From Takakia lepidozioides (lineage: Eukaryota; Streptophyta; Takakiopsida; Takakiales; Takakiaceae), in the NCBI GenBank assembly GCA_030704615.1, contig CM060732.1, forward strand, positions 68,617,053-68,681,052: DNA of 64,000 bases. The letters are read 5' to 3'. Below are positions 53,213 to 64,000 of this stretch, in pieces. The position numbers and the translations under genes were made by a program. The notes beneath the pieces were generated by a model. It saw nothing but the letters and a program-made list of their open reading frames with translations, was not told the origin of the DNA and made no database searches. Within the stretch, counting starts at the first letter, position 1. Every line of letters begins with the position of its first letter.

Positions 53213-56200
53213 GATGGAAGGCACATTTGCGGAAATGTCGCCACATTACAGAGTCTTCAGCTCCAGATGCAAAAACTTCGTACCTTTACCGCCCAATTGC
53301 AAGCTGATCAGTCTCAAGATCTTGGCAACGCTCTCCACAATTTGCAACAACAAATTTCAGAGTTAGAGGAGTCGAACAATGGATCTTCAACCATACGAGT
53401 CTCTACTGCAACAGCTCCTACTGCAACGGTTCCTCTTCAACACATTACGAGAGAACCAAAGATCAGCATGCCCGAGAAATTTGATGGGACGAGATCAAGA
53501 TTTCGCGGTTTTGTTCAACAAGTACGATTGTTCCTACGACTACATCCACAACGCTACCCCGATGAAGGTATTCAAGTGGGATTCGTGGGCACCCTTCTAT
53601 GAGGCACTGCCCTATCTTGGTTTACACCGCTATTAGAAAAAAAATTCGCATTTACTATAAAATTGAAGCATTCATGTCCGAGTTCACTGCAACGTTTGGA
53701 GAGAATGATAGAGAGAGAGTTGCAGAACAAAGATATGAAATCTTCGACAATGAGCACGTCCTGCTTCCATTTATACTGCCGAATTTCGACAACTTGCGTG
53801 CGACCTCGACTGGAATGAGAATAGCCTCATTAGTCAGTTTCGATGTGGATTAAAAGATGATGTAAGAGATTTGTTACTGACAATGCCAAACGTGAGCACA
53901 CTAAGGGAATTCATTACCCAACTCATTGCATGCGATAATCGTTTGTTCGAAAGACGTCAAGAGAAGCAATTTGGATGGTCGACGACGCATCATCCCACTG
54001 CTGTTACGGCACCAAGCACAACGATCCATCAGACATCCAGTAGTGGTCATATGCAGATTGATGCTGTCCAATTCAAGCCATTGACGAAGACGACGCTCGA
54101 ATGGATTATGCCTCTATTGCGAAGATCACATAGCATTAAACTGCCCCAACAAGAGAAGATTCAAAGTTCGGGGCACAACTCAAGTGTTCGATACGAGGAG
54201 GTCGGAAAACGAAGATGTCCAGTCACAGTAGGGACCATGCGGCTGGACACCACAAATTCCTTACCGAAAAAATGTCTTTTTCTACCTCCAGACCCTGCAC
54301 CTTGCTTCACAGTTCCGGTAAAATCAGAATGCAAAATCGAGATATCTCTGTAGAAGCACTTTTGGACTCAGGAGCTTCAGCTTGTTTTATGGACAAAAAC
54401 TTTGTGAAGCAACACAATTTAACGCTCGTAAAGAAGAAACTCTCGGCCCCGTTGAAGTCATTGATGGACGACCGTTAGCATCAGGAAATGTGGACCATGA
54501 AACTCGACCACTTGAAGTGAAGCTTAAAGATCAAGCATCACATATTGTTTTCAATGTCATCCAGTCTCCAACGAATCTTGTGATCCTTGGACTTCCCTGG
54601 TTCGTACTTCACAATCCCGACATCGACTGGCGATCGCGAAAAATTTCTACAAGACAAAATGTAAAAAATATCAAAGACATTCAACCCATGTTCCTTGGAG
54701 CTAGAGCTTTCATGAGAGCTACAAAAAAAGAGGCGGCATTTGCACTTTATGCGACTCCGATCAAGACCACAATAAACAAATGTACTTCAACATTACCCTC
54801 TCAATATCAAGATTTCAAAGATGTCTTCGAGAAGAAAAATGCAGACATATTGCCAGAACATCGACCTTATGACTGTGCAATTGAGTTACAAGAAGGAGCC
54901 CAACCACCATTCGGCCCAATCTATAACTTATCCCAGACGGAGTTGGCTGCATTACGTGAATACATTGATGAAAAATTTGTCGAAGCACTTCATCCGACAT
55001 ACAAAATCATCCGCAGGGGCGCCTATCTTGTTTGTGAAAAATAAGGACGGATCATTACGTATGTGTGTCGACTATCACGGTCTCAATAAAGTCACAATCA
55101 AGAATCGTTATCCGTTGCCGCTGATTTCTGGGCTTTTCGACCAGCTGGGACGAGCAAAGATTTTCATCATAATCGACTTGAGATGAACTTATAACCTTGT
55201 TCGGATAAAAGAATGAGACGAATGAAAAACAGCTTTTCGAACAAGGTATGGACATTTTGAATTCAGTGTTATGCTTTTCGGTCTTACAAATGCTCCAGTA
55301 ATTTTCCAACACATGATGAATGACATATTTCGAGAATTTTTAGATGACTTTGTAGTCATCTATTTGGACGACATTTTGATATTTTCACAGAATGAAGAAG
55401 AACATGGCCGCCATGTACGCCTTGTCTTTGATAAATTAAGAGAAAGAGGACTATATGCCAAATTGGAGAAATGTCTTTTCCATCAATGTGAGGTCGAATT
55501 TCTGGACTACATTATTTCCGACAAATGCGTCTTTATGGATCAGAAGAAAATACAAACCATCATCGAGTAGCTTAAACCAACTTCGGTCCGAGATGTACAA
55601 TGTTTTCTGGGCTTTGCAAATTTCTATAGAATCTTCATCAGTGACTATTCCAAAATTGCTGCACCATTGACACGACTCACACTGAAGGACAAATTTGTAT
55701 GGCCCGACGAGAAGGCTGACCAGGCATTTAAAAGGCTGAAGCAGGCATTTACAACGGCTCCAATACTGGTACATGCAGACCCATCTAAACCATTCTTCTT
55801 AGAAGCAGATACATCGGACTTTGCATTTGGCGCGGTACTCTCTCAATACGGTATAGATGGCCGACTCCACCTTGTTGATTTTCGTTCTCGCAAATTTTCC
55901 GCTGCGGAGATCAATTATGAAATCCATGACAAAGAACTTCTAGCGATTATCAATGCTTTCAAGGAGTGGCGTCATCAATTGGAGGAGCTAAACATCAGGT
56001 CACTGTCTATACCGATCACAAAAACCTCAAATATTTTATGAGTGCTCGTGTTTTGAATCGACGTCAAGAAAGATGGAGTATGTCACTAGCAAGGTTTGAT
56101 TTTGTTATTACCTACCGTCCCGGACATCTTCAAGGAAAACCAGATGCTCTTTAAGGCCATAAGATCGATGTCGCGGTCCCTTCGCTCTAGCACACGTGTC

Positions 56201-57690
56201 GCAAGATTTTATAAATTCGTTCACGAGTTTCTACATCTGCGGCCACCAATAGTCCCTGGATATCAATTCCATTGTTTTGTTGAAGCCGAAATGTCCTACA
56301 GCCGGAAGATCATGATATGTTTGAAGAATTCGAAGTCGTGTAGGTCCTGAAGGTACATAGAGAAGTCCCTTGAAATAAAGTAAGTCATCTTTAAATTCGA
56401 AGTCGTTTGTAACATGTGGGTTGTCTCGAGGTCGAATTGGTCGTTCTTTAGTGCTTCCTGAATCTCCTTTATGATCTCTGCATCGTCATAGGTGGACATA
56501 GATAGCATATTCAATTGGAGATTTGCTGGTTTCAAGATGATGGATTTTTGTTGGTCAAAAGCTGCATCCCCTTCTTTTGGCGCAAGATACGATCACCCAT
56601 TCCCAATGGTCCATGGTCGTCCGTGTCTATGGACTTTATTACGGACCTTCCAATTTCCAAGACCACCGACTCAATCCTTATTATTGTCGATCGTTTTATA
56701 AACACGACACATTTTATTCCATGTAATAAGACGGTTACCGGCAATGAAACTTCAAGACTCTTCCTCAATAATATCTATCGCATTCATGGACTTCCGAAGG
56801 ACATCGTATCTGATCGAAGACCATAGTTCATATCAAATTTCTGGAGAGGATTATTTCACATATTGGATACTAAGATAAATCTCTCTACAGCTAATCATCT
56901 ACAGACTGATGGTCAAACCGAACGTGTAAACCAGATTTTGGAGCAGTATCTTTGATGTACAATAAATTGTCACCAAGATAATTGGACGGACCTTCTGTCA
57001 TTGGCTGAGTTTGCCTACAACAACACTATGCATTCTTCGACCAAGTAAACTTCATTTTCTTCCAATTATGGTCATCATCCTCGAGCAAACGCTTTCCACA
57101 TGAAGACAGTTGGAAGCCCTGCTGCAGAAAACCTTGCTATTCATCTTGCTACGATTCACAAAGAGCTTACATTCCACCTCGCGGAAGCTCAAAAACAATA
57201 AAATGAGTATGCAGATCAACGTCGTCAACTCCAACCCCAGTTCAAGGTCGGAGGTCGTGTGTGGCTTCTTCGACGAGACATACAAACGTCGCGACCATCA
57301 AGGAAGTTGGATTATCAACGCCTGGGACCATTCAAAATTATTCGACAAATAAATCCGGTCAGTTTTCGGCTTGAACTCCCACGAAGTATGCGCATCCATC
57401 CAGTCTTTCATGTTTCATTATTGGAGTTGTATCATCCATCGAATATTCTAGGGAGAGTCTCTGTACCACCTCCACCAATCGAAATCAATCAAGACATTGA
57501 GTATGAAGTCGACGAAGTCATAGACTCTCGCATCAAGTATAAACGTCTTGAGTATTTCGTACATTGGAAAGGCTACGACATCAGCGAACGAACGTAGGAA
57601 CTTTCATCCAATCTCGCCAATGCATCTGACAAAGTCCAAGAGTTTCATCAACGATATCCAGCTAAGCCCCGAGTTACACGTCAATAAGAC
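53213..57690 (+). pseudogene. Gypsy 2 gag-pol with chromodomain, many stops and an internal inversion
   Basis: Gag near 53260-53860 (PEKFDGTRSRFRGFVQQVRL). Protease ALLDSGASACFMDKNFV near 54355. RT with [20 protein letters not shown] and the catalytic YLDDIL near 55360. RNase H has ADTSDFAFGAVLSQYG near 55810 and [12 protein letters not shown] near 56130. Integrase with SMDFITDL near 56630 and [16 protein letters not shown] near 56910. A chromodomain (EYEVDEVIDSR and EYFVHWKGYD) ends it near 57600. Stops and frame changes are common. The segment between RNase H and the integrase core (about 56153-56560) is inverted; its minus strand carries the zinc-binding region. The polyprotein is dead. 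Confidence 0.9.
56153..56560 (-). other. Inverted pol segment within Gypsy 2
   Basis: The minus strand of this stretch reads DDLLYFKGLLYVPSGPTRL, then HFGFNKTMELISRDYWWPQ and SCDTCARAKGPRHRSYGL. This is the integrase zinc-binding (HHCC) region that should lie, on the plus strand, between [12 protein letters not shown] and the integrase core. Its presence on the opposite strand at exactly this place indicates an inversion of about 0.4 kb. Confidence 0.87.
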
Positions 57691-58291
57691 GTCATAACGA
57701 TGATGTCAGCCAAGTTAGCTTCAAGGTGAAGACTCCACATTCAATGTACCTGATATACGCTAAGGATGGAGGAGTACCACACATCAGTATATATAGCTAC
57801 ATTTCCAACACTCTTGCATCTTATTTTGACAGCATGGAGTCATAGGAACTAGATATATTGGAGTTGTCGTTTACCCAACTACCAGATCAGCCGTTTCGAC
57901 TCTCATGACCTTCAACATCACGCCGACGCTCTCGAGACGATGGGCCACCAATGCGACGCGTACTTCTTCATCTGGACCCCGTACGACGGCAAGTGGAGCC
58001 TACTCCAAGTCTGATAATTCTGTTGGAGGTTGAGGCTTCGGACCCAGAGGGCAACGAAATCATGTTTGAAGATAGCTTCGAAAATCAGAATGATCAAATC
58101 ACTACGTGGTCCCAAGTTCAAGGTGTTGGACACTATCGATGGTTGCAGGGACCTGTAAATTATTTGAGTCAAGAACGAAGAGCCGAATACTTGGCAAGTA
58201 TCATTCGTCGGATTTTGGATTTTCTCCAACTCTAAGCAAGTCCAAGATTTTACCACTCCTTCGAGGAACTCGGCGCTATAAGAGGGGGTGA

Positions 58292-58907
58292 TGTCACAGA
58301 CATAGCCCAGAGGAACTTACCAGGAGTAAATATCATAAGTTACCAAGTTATCATGTTATCGGAAGTTACCATGACTTACCGTAATTTAATCTACCATGAT
58401 TTACCATTACTTATCAAGTTACCGGGGTTTACCAAATTACCAAGAGTAACTTGGGAAACTGCTCAGGAAGCTTCCTTTGGAAGAAACTTCTCCAGCAAGA
58501 TACCTCTTTTGTTTAAGGAAGTTTCTCCATCAAGAAACCTTTGTTTAATCTTGGAAACATCTCCATCAAGAAACCTCTATAGGGAAAGCTTCTGAGGGAA
58601 GCTTCTTAGTAGCCAGTATATATAGGAGGCGAGACTGGACACTCTTCAATCTCGCCAACACAAGTTCAAGCTACTCTTGTTCCCAGTCCAGTACTCCAGT
58701 CCAGCTTCCAATATCTAGTACTCCAGTCGTTTCCAGCATTCCAGTATTCAAGTCGAGTATCTTGTACTCTTGTCCATTGTTATAAAGATCATCTTGATTC
58801 ATATTTATTTACCATGCATTCAGCCACGCCGACCTTGACTTCTTGTCTAGTCTCATACCTCTAGTCTGATCTCTTGTTTGTGTTCTATTATGTTCTCGTC
58901 TTTGACA
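58292..58907 (+). repeat. Gypsy 2 right LTR
   Basis: 616 bp, paired with 52538-53175, shorter through small deletions in the repeat-rich parts. The purine run AGAGGGGGTGA directly precedes it and is the likely polypurine tract. Confidence 0.9.
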
Positions 58908-58912
58908 GTGAC
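58908..58912. repeat. Target site duplication of Gypsy element 2, right (GTGAC)
   Basis: Matches 52533-52537. Confidence 0.9.
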
Positions 58913-60108
58913 AGTGCTTGATGTAGGGGTCCGGTCTGGGGCTGAATGGCCCTCCCCTGTGGATGTTTCGCAATTCCTTCTCTGATCCAAGGGAACACGT
59001 GAGAAGTTGACCCTGTCCGCCCTATGGGAATCTGCATCCGATCCGGGAGGGGTGTCCAATTTCCGTTTGCAAGACCCGAATCTCTCTTCGTCTTCCAGAT
59101 GGGGAACTCTACAACGAGAGGGGTGTCATCTGCACATATGCTCACTGCCCGCGCTATTTTGCTGGGATCCCCCGATCTTCTGGCTGCCCGTAACATCAAC
59201 TCGCTCATGTCCGGGCCTTTGCCACCAAGGCCACCCCTCAAGAATGACCTGTATCTGGTTTGCTGCTGGAGAGCACAGATCAGGTCATCGGCCATGGCTG
59301 CATACAAATCTCTTCATTTTTTGCCGGATTGCTACAACCAGGCACTATGCACTGTCTCCGCTAGATTGCAAGAAGACATGTCCGTCATCTCCTCAATGGA
59401 CATATGCTGCAAGGTGCAAAAAGACAAAGCCGATATTAGGATTATGACTTTGAAAGACATCTCCGAAGCACCGAAAGGAAGATGAATATAAACCGCTCAC
59501 CGTTGTCATGGGCACTCCCCACTGTTGGTAACGGAAGTGCCAAAATGCGAACCACTCTTCCAGTACGCTCATGCTGTCTTCCGATGCCGCTCCAGATGAG
59601 TACCACCAGGCACGTGAATTGTTTGGAACAATGTATTCGCTTCCCCCATAGTTTTGGCGTCTTTGTACTATTTGCACAGTTGACGATGCATACTTTGCAT
59701 ATCCGGTTTGATGTCTGCCTTTGTGTGTTTGTCCAGGGATTGTGTCCAATGGAAAAGACACGTACGTTCTCTTCCACGCATTGGCACTTTTGGATCTCCC
59801 GTCCCGAACACAATGCGGACAGCATTGAAGTTTGCTTGAGCACTGTCGGCCATGAAACCAACAAAATTTGGAGATGGGAGACCATTGGAGGCCATAACGC
59901 GAATGAGAGCTTCCCACATGAGCTGCTATGATTCGGTGTCCTCTGACTGCATGTCACACACTGCAATTGTCATGACTCGTACACAGGGTCGTAAACATGA
60001 CATGCCATTGTGGTCCAGTCTTTAACCGTCTTCACGTGATCGAACATAAGGAAGCAATTGCCAAGATTGCCACCCTTCTTCATACGTTTCACCAGGCTGA
60101 CTCCACTG
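58913..60108 (-). pseudogene. Second MULE transposase, DDE-domain part
   Basis: From 60108 down the minus strand encodes MFDHVKTVKDWTTMACHVYD, then CDMQSEDTES, PNFVGFMADSAQANFNAVRI with an Asp expected for the DDE core, TCLFHWTQSLDKHTKADI and WFAFWHFRYQQWG. Further on come a Ser/Arg-rich region and RYRSFLRGGLGG. Frames change several times. The type differs from the transposase at 23.3-26.6 kb. The 5' end is cut by the Gypsy LTR at 60109 and the 3' part continues at 51639-52532 beyond Gypsy 2. It is therefore a MULE hit by two retrotransposons. Confidence 0.77.
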
Positions 60109-60834
60109 TGTCGCACACCTCGATTCGGTAAACTCCCCTTCAAGTCATAGTTACTCGCTTTGATGCGCGCGCCTGACTCCCAACCTGGCCGCCGGGCCAA
60201 CTTGGAGTTTCGGCTGCTCACCGGGACATAACGGTCCCCTTCCGCTTCCCTCTAAACCCTCCACCTATTTGGGACTAGGAGAATTCCCTTTGGTAGATGG
60301 CAGTCCGGAACAGCTCCCCACTCTTTGGTCGCTTTCCGGCTCGCTCGCTTACTCACTAGTTTTTGGTCACCAACGGGCTTGCACCGTTCTCGGGGTTACT
60401 ACTCCCCCTATATATACTTCTGTAGCTGTCCGCGGGGGTTTCATAACCAGCCATGCCATTTTATGGCGAACCACCACGAAAACCCTCGACTCCCGGTGGT
60501 GAGTCGCGGTGAGTCTTGGCCCACTCACCGCGGCCCCAATGGACCGTGATGAGTCCCAAGACTCCCCACGACTCCCACCTCGAGGTCTCCACCCCATGGT
60601 GAGTCCTATGCCACCCCCACTAAGTCCCACTAAGCTACCACCACCCCTTGTGGAGCCACCTCCACCGCAACCCGGTGTGCGGGGCTCCACCTAGTGAGCG
60701 CCTCCGCCTCCTTGAGTGCCTTGGGCACTCAAGGGTGCTTCAGCCCCCCATACCTATCGCCGCCGCTGCCCCCACCACAGGGGCAGCCCCTCATGTGTCC
60801 CGACCCCCTGCCCTCAAGGCAAAGGGCCGCGACA
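60109..60834 (-). repeat. Gypsy 3 3' LTR
   Basis: 726 bp, clearly similar over its length to 10875-11600 and 16749-17474, in reverse orientation, with scattered substitutions. Confidence 0.93.
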
Positions 60835-61064
60835 CACACCCCTACCAACAGGGAGTCGATGTCCTCATCGACTTGTCCATTTTGTAGAAACGAACATCCA
60901 AGTTGTGGCGTCCCACATCAAGGAGTTTGTTTCCGTACCATGGCGTCCCATGGCAAAGAACCAAACCCCACACTTGACTCCACTCTCCACTAGCTAGTTC
61001 GGCCGACTTCCTCCAAGTCCCGGCCAAGGGTGGAGCCTCTCCAGCTCCTCCCAGTGCACTCTTC

Positions 61065-61447
61065 TTGGCCTACTTCAAGGCCAAGGAACGATCCTCCCCG
61101 AGGATCGAATCGCCTTACTGCAACAACATTGCTTGCGATCGCTCATGATGCCGCTTTTGGCATCACCTTGAGCAAGGGTTCACCTGAAACCCTCTTTGAC
61201 TAGGAAGATAACCTTGAACCAACCGTGCGCCCCAATCACTACAATTGGGTCCGCCTTGGAATGCTGGCCTGAGGTACGGGAACACGCCGAAGCCGCACTA
61301 CGACTTCGTCCCGAGGCTACACGATTATAGTACGTGAACGGAAGCACGTAGCTTCCGCGTTAGCCCGCACTACAAGGCAACCCCCTCGGTAGCGCAGTTA
61401 TAGTACGCGCACGCGCCAGGTGCGCACTAGCACTTGAACTCCCAAAT
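61065..61447 (-). other. Extra segment in Gypsy 3 3' untranslated region
   Basis: Between AGTGCACTCTTCTT and GGCGCAAGTT this copy has about 380 bases not present in element 1, where the two flanks nearly touch (16509-16530). It has repeated TATAGTACG motifs and TAGCTTCCG/GTGCGC text but no gene. It is an insertion here or a deletion there. Confidence 0.7.
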
Positions 61448-61740
61448 AAGGCGCAAGTTTCCTTGCCCCTTGGATGGGAGTCACCCGATTTCGGCACTGC
61501 GCAAACACACGATTAACCCAATTTACCTCTCCCACTTTTGTAAGCTAGCATGCATTCTACACACCAGCCAACCACACCATGCATCACCATTCCAAACACA
61601 ATAGGACGCACAATATTTGGAACCCATTTCCTTTATCACAAATTTTTGTACAATACAAGTTTTTGCAATCGGATTCCTGAGCTAGCTAAACCGGGCTAAG
61701 CATGCATTTCCTCCCCCACGCTCCAAGGTTGATGTCCCCA

Positions 61741-64000
61741 TCAACGCTTCTTCCGCTTTTGAGGTCGCCCTTCGAACGCTGCAACTGCCTCGGATGCGTT
61801 TCCCATTTCTGAGGCACGCACCCAAGATGCCTCCACAAGATGATAGCCCTTCCATTTGACGAGATACTCCGTTTCTCGGTTCTTGAACCTCCTCGACTTA
61901 AGTATTGCCTCCACCTCGTACTCGGGTTCATTTTCATGATCCAACAGCATAGGTGGCGGACGCAACACTTGCTGCCGATTCGGACGTGCTTCATCTTTGA
62001 AGTAAGGCTTCAAAAGGGAGACATGGAATACTGGGTGCACCTTGCTGTTTGCTGGCAGCTCCAATTCATACACATCCTCATTCATAACCCTCCGAATGCG
62101 AAAGGGACCCGCATACGGAGGTACAAACTTCGGACTCATTTCCGGAGGTAGTCGAAAATTCTTGATGTTCAACCAGACCTCTGTGCCTGCCTCAAACTTC
62201 ACTTCCCTCCGCTTCCGATTCGCCTGCCTTTCATACCGTTTCCTAGCTTTGGCAATGTTGTACTTTGCGAGCTTCAACAAACGCTCGCGTTCTTCCAGTA
62301 CCGCCGCTACTGCCGGTTCCTCAACGTCCTGGGCGGCCCAACTTGTCGGCACCAGAGGTGCTTTTCCATAGACCAACACAAAAGGGGAAACTCCCGTCGC
62401 GGAGTGTTCTGTGTTATTATAACAGAACTCTGCCGCGTCTAAGTGTTCCATCCAGTCTGATTGGTCTGCCGACACGTAATTCCGCAAGAATTGCTTCACT
62501 ACGGAATTCACTCTTTCCGTTTGGCCGTCCGTCGTAGGTCGGAAGGCGGTGCTCATCTTCAGCCTCGTCCCCATCTTCTTCCAAAGTGCTCTCCAGAATT
62601 TACTCGTAAACTTTGGGTCGCGGTCCGAGACAATATCCTTCGGGACTCCATGATGCTTTAAGACGTGGGCGAAGTAAAGTCGCCCTGTCTCCTGCGCAGT
62701 AGCCGTCTCCTTGGTGGGGATGAAATGGGCCATTTTACTGAACCTATCTACCACCACCATGATTGCATCGAATCCTTTTGACAGCGGCATAGCAGTCATG
62801 AAATCCATCGAGACGCTTTCCCAAGTCCCCTCTGGAATCGGCAAGGGTTGTAACAGCCCCGCTTGCTTTTTATACTCGCTCCGGTTTTGTTGGCATGTGG
62901 TGCATGTCTTTACATACTCCTCTGCCTCCTCCCTCAGTTTGGGCCAGAAATACTCTTTCTTCAAGAGTGCCGCAGTGCGCTTGGCTCCACCGTGGCCCGC
63001 AAGCGGGCTATCATGGCATTCTCTCAAGAGACTATCCCTGATCCCTCCCTTTGGCACATAGAGACGTTTTTGCTTATACCGGAGCAGTCCGTTTTGCAAG
63101 TGGAACTGCGATTTAACCCCCATTCTCAAGTTCTGCATCACGCACTTTGCCAGCTCATCCTTCCGGCAAGCCTTCCGGATCTTCCTTTGGAGCGCCGTCT
63201 CGCCCTTGTACACCAACAAGAGCTGCTGCTTTCTACTTAAAGCATCGGCCACCACATTGTCCCGTCCCGGTTTGTACTGGATATCCACGTCGAACACTGC
63301 CAAAGTATCTTGCCACCTAAGTTGTTTTGGGGACAACTTGGGCTGCGTGGCAAAATACTTCACCGTGACATTGTCCGTGAACACCTTCACTGGGTTGGAA
63401 CCAACATAGTGGCGCCAGAGTTCAAGGCAATGTACCACCGCCTTCATCTCTTTTTCGTGCGTCGGCCACCGTCGCTCCACTTCATTCAGTTTCTTACTTT
63501 CGTAAGCCACTGGACGTCCATCTTGCATAAGTACACCCCCAATTGCGAAGTCCGATGCATCTGTATGAATCTCAAACGGACGATCGAACTCCGGGATTTT
63601 TAAGACTGGAGCTTCCGTCATCCGCTGCTTCAATTCAGCAAAAGCTTGGCCACAAAATGTGTTCCATACCCAGACTTTGGATTTACACAGAAGGTCCGAC
63701 AGCGGCCCCGCGATCTTGGCGAAATTTCTCACATACTTCCGGTAATAGGAGGCGAGTCCTAGGAAGGATCGCACTCCCGGGACCGAAGTCGGAGGCTCCC
63801 AGTCCAAGATCGCCCTCACCTTTCTGTCATCCATTTTGATCCCATCCTGTGTAATCACGTGCCCCAAGAACTCCACTTTTGTGACCCCGAATTCGCACTT
63901 TGAAGCTTTGGCATACAGCTTCCCTTCTCGCAATTTTTGGAACACCCTTTTGAGGTGCTCCAGGTGCTCCTCCTTTGTTTTCGAGTACACCAAGATGTCG
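61741..64000 (-). CDS. Gypsy 3 pol: RT end, RNase H, integrase, chromodomain (partial)
   Basis: An uninterrupted minus-strand frame of at least 750 codons enters from the window edge just after the RT YIDD region and ends at 61741. RNase [21 protein letters not shown] and [15 protein letters not shown]. Integrase: the HHCC region (HDSPLAGHGG and CTTCQQNRSEY), SMDFMTAM, SDRDPKFTSKFW and [12 protein letters not shown]. Chromodomain: EPEYEVEAILKSRRFKN and EYLVKWKGYHLVEASW, then a basic tail KRKKR. All catalytic acidic residues visible are kept. The chromodomain probably targets integration to marked chromatin. By comparison with this copy, element 1 carries a one-base insertion in pol and a one-base deletion near the end. 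Confidence 0.93.
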   Translation of the reverse strand, partial: DILVYSKTKEEHLEHLKRVFQKLREGKLYAKASKCEFGVTKVEFLGHVITQDGIKMDDRKVRAILDWEPPTSVPGVRSFLGLASYYRKYVRNFAKIAGPLSDLLCKSKVWVWNTFCGQAFAELKQRMTEAPVLKIPEFDRPFEIHTDASDFAIGGVLMQDGRPVAYESKKLNEVERRWPTHEKEMKAVVHCLELWRHYVGSNPVKVFTDNVTVKYFATQPKLSPKQLRWQDTLAVFDVDIQYKPGRDNVVADALSRKQQLLLVYKGETALQRKIRKACRKDELAKCVMQNLRMGVKSQFHLQNGLLRYKQKRLYVPKGGIRDSLLRECHDSPLAGHGGAKRTAALLKKEYFWPKLREEAEEYVKTCTTCQQNRSEYKKQAGLLQPLPIPEGTWESVSMDFMTAMPLSKGFDAIMVVVDRFSKMAHFIPTKETATAQETGRLYFAHVLKHHGVPKDIVSDRDPKFTSKFWRALWKKMGTRLKMSTAFRPTTDGQTERVNSVVKQFLRNYVSADQSDWMEHLDAAEFCYNNTEHSATGVSPFVLVYGKAPLVPTSWAAQDVEEPAVAAVLEERERLLKLAKYNIAKARKRYERQANRKRREVKFEAGTEVWLNIKNFRLPPEMSPKFVPPYAGPFRIRRVMNEDVYELELPANSKVHPVFHVSLLKPYFKDEARPNRQQVLRPPPMLLDHENEPEYEVEAILKSRRFKNRETEYLVKWKGYHLVEASWVRASEMGNASEAVAAFEGRPQKRKKR

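Larger units (their letters stand above)
52538..58907 (+). mobile_element. Ty3/Gypsy chromodomain element 2, complete but decayed
   Basis: LTRs at 52538-53175 (638 bp) and 58292-58907 (616 bp) end in TGACA or its variant TGATA. The left LTR starts TATCACAG where the right has TGTCACAG. The GTGAC duplication flanks both. Internal order is Gag, protease, RT, RNase H, integrase and chromodomain on the plus strand, all broken by stops. It is inserted into a MULE transposase gene and is a different family from the elements at 10875 and 60109. Confidence 0.92.
60109..64000 (-). mobile_element. Ty3/Gypsy chromodomain element 3, partial (runs off window)
   Basis: Same family as element 1. Its 3' LTR (60109-60834) has the same 726-bp length and the same TGTCGCG/CGCGACA-type ends. 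The 3' untranslated region (60835-61740) is about 430 bases longer than in element 1. The pol region is open to the window end. CACTG at 60104-60108 would be its target duplication if the same five bases follow the 5' LTR outside the window. Confidence 0.93.

Overview
The window looks like nuclear DNA of a land plant, most likely a seedless vascular plant (fern or lycophyte; this is inference). The reasons are spliced genes with GT-AG introns, PPR and DYW editing-factor sequence, F-box genes, plant-type LTR retrotransposons, Mutator-like (MULE) and CACTA elements, and very little host coding space. Only three loci look like ordinary host genes: a ten-exon NMN adenylyltransferase (40.4-45.4 kb, minus), a MYB/SANT (trihelix-like) gene (46.1-47.0 kb, minus) and an F-box/kelch-like gene (34.9-36.2 kb, plus).

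Layout. 1-2.45 kb: no clear gene. 2.456-18.514 kb: one Ty1/Copia element on the minus strand, bounded by 265-bp LTRs and a 5-bp target duplication. Its Gag N-terminus is replaced by about 5 kb of broken PPR-gene sequence, a LINE fragment and a CACTA terminus. A complete Ty3/Gypsy chromodomain element (10.875-17.474 kb, its own AGCTG duplication) sits inside. 18.5-22.7 kb: low-coding DNA with a degenerate DYW domain, a PPR remnant and TACCCT-type repeats. 23.3-30.7 kb: a Mutator-like locus with a four-exon transposase gene (plus) convergent with a multi-exon Ulp1/C48-protease-like gene (minus). Degenerate AGTCYGCTG repeats run through its introns and exons, and a 66-bp tandem repeat follows the transposase.

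30.7-36.2 kb: two F-box genes in inverted, head-to-head arrangement. The left one is frameshifted and truncated, the right one is open over 417 codons. 36.6-40.1 kb: a PPR remnant, a LINE fragment and unassigned ORFs. 40.4-47.4 kb: the NMNAT and MYB/SANT genes, with LINE and SINE-like debris in NMNAT introns. 48.7-51.2 kb: Copia debris around a 0.85-kb segment flanked by 190-bp inverted arms.

51.6-60.1 kb: a second, different MULE transposase (minus), split by a complete but decayed Gypsy chromodomain element (52.538-58.907 kb, GTGAC duplication) that carries an internal inversion of about 0.4 kb. A third Gypsy element of the same family as the first enters at 60.109 kb and runs out of the window. 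Its pol is open over the 750 codons visible and provides an internal reference for reading the damage in the first copy. The region therefore records at least two layers of nested insertion, gene-fragment capture and decay, with a few host genes surviving between.
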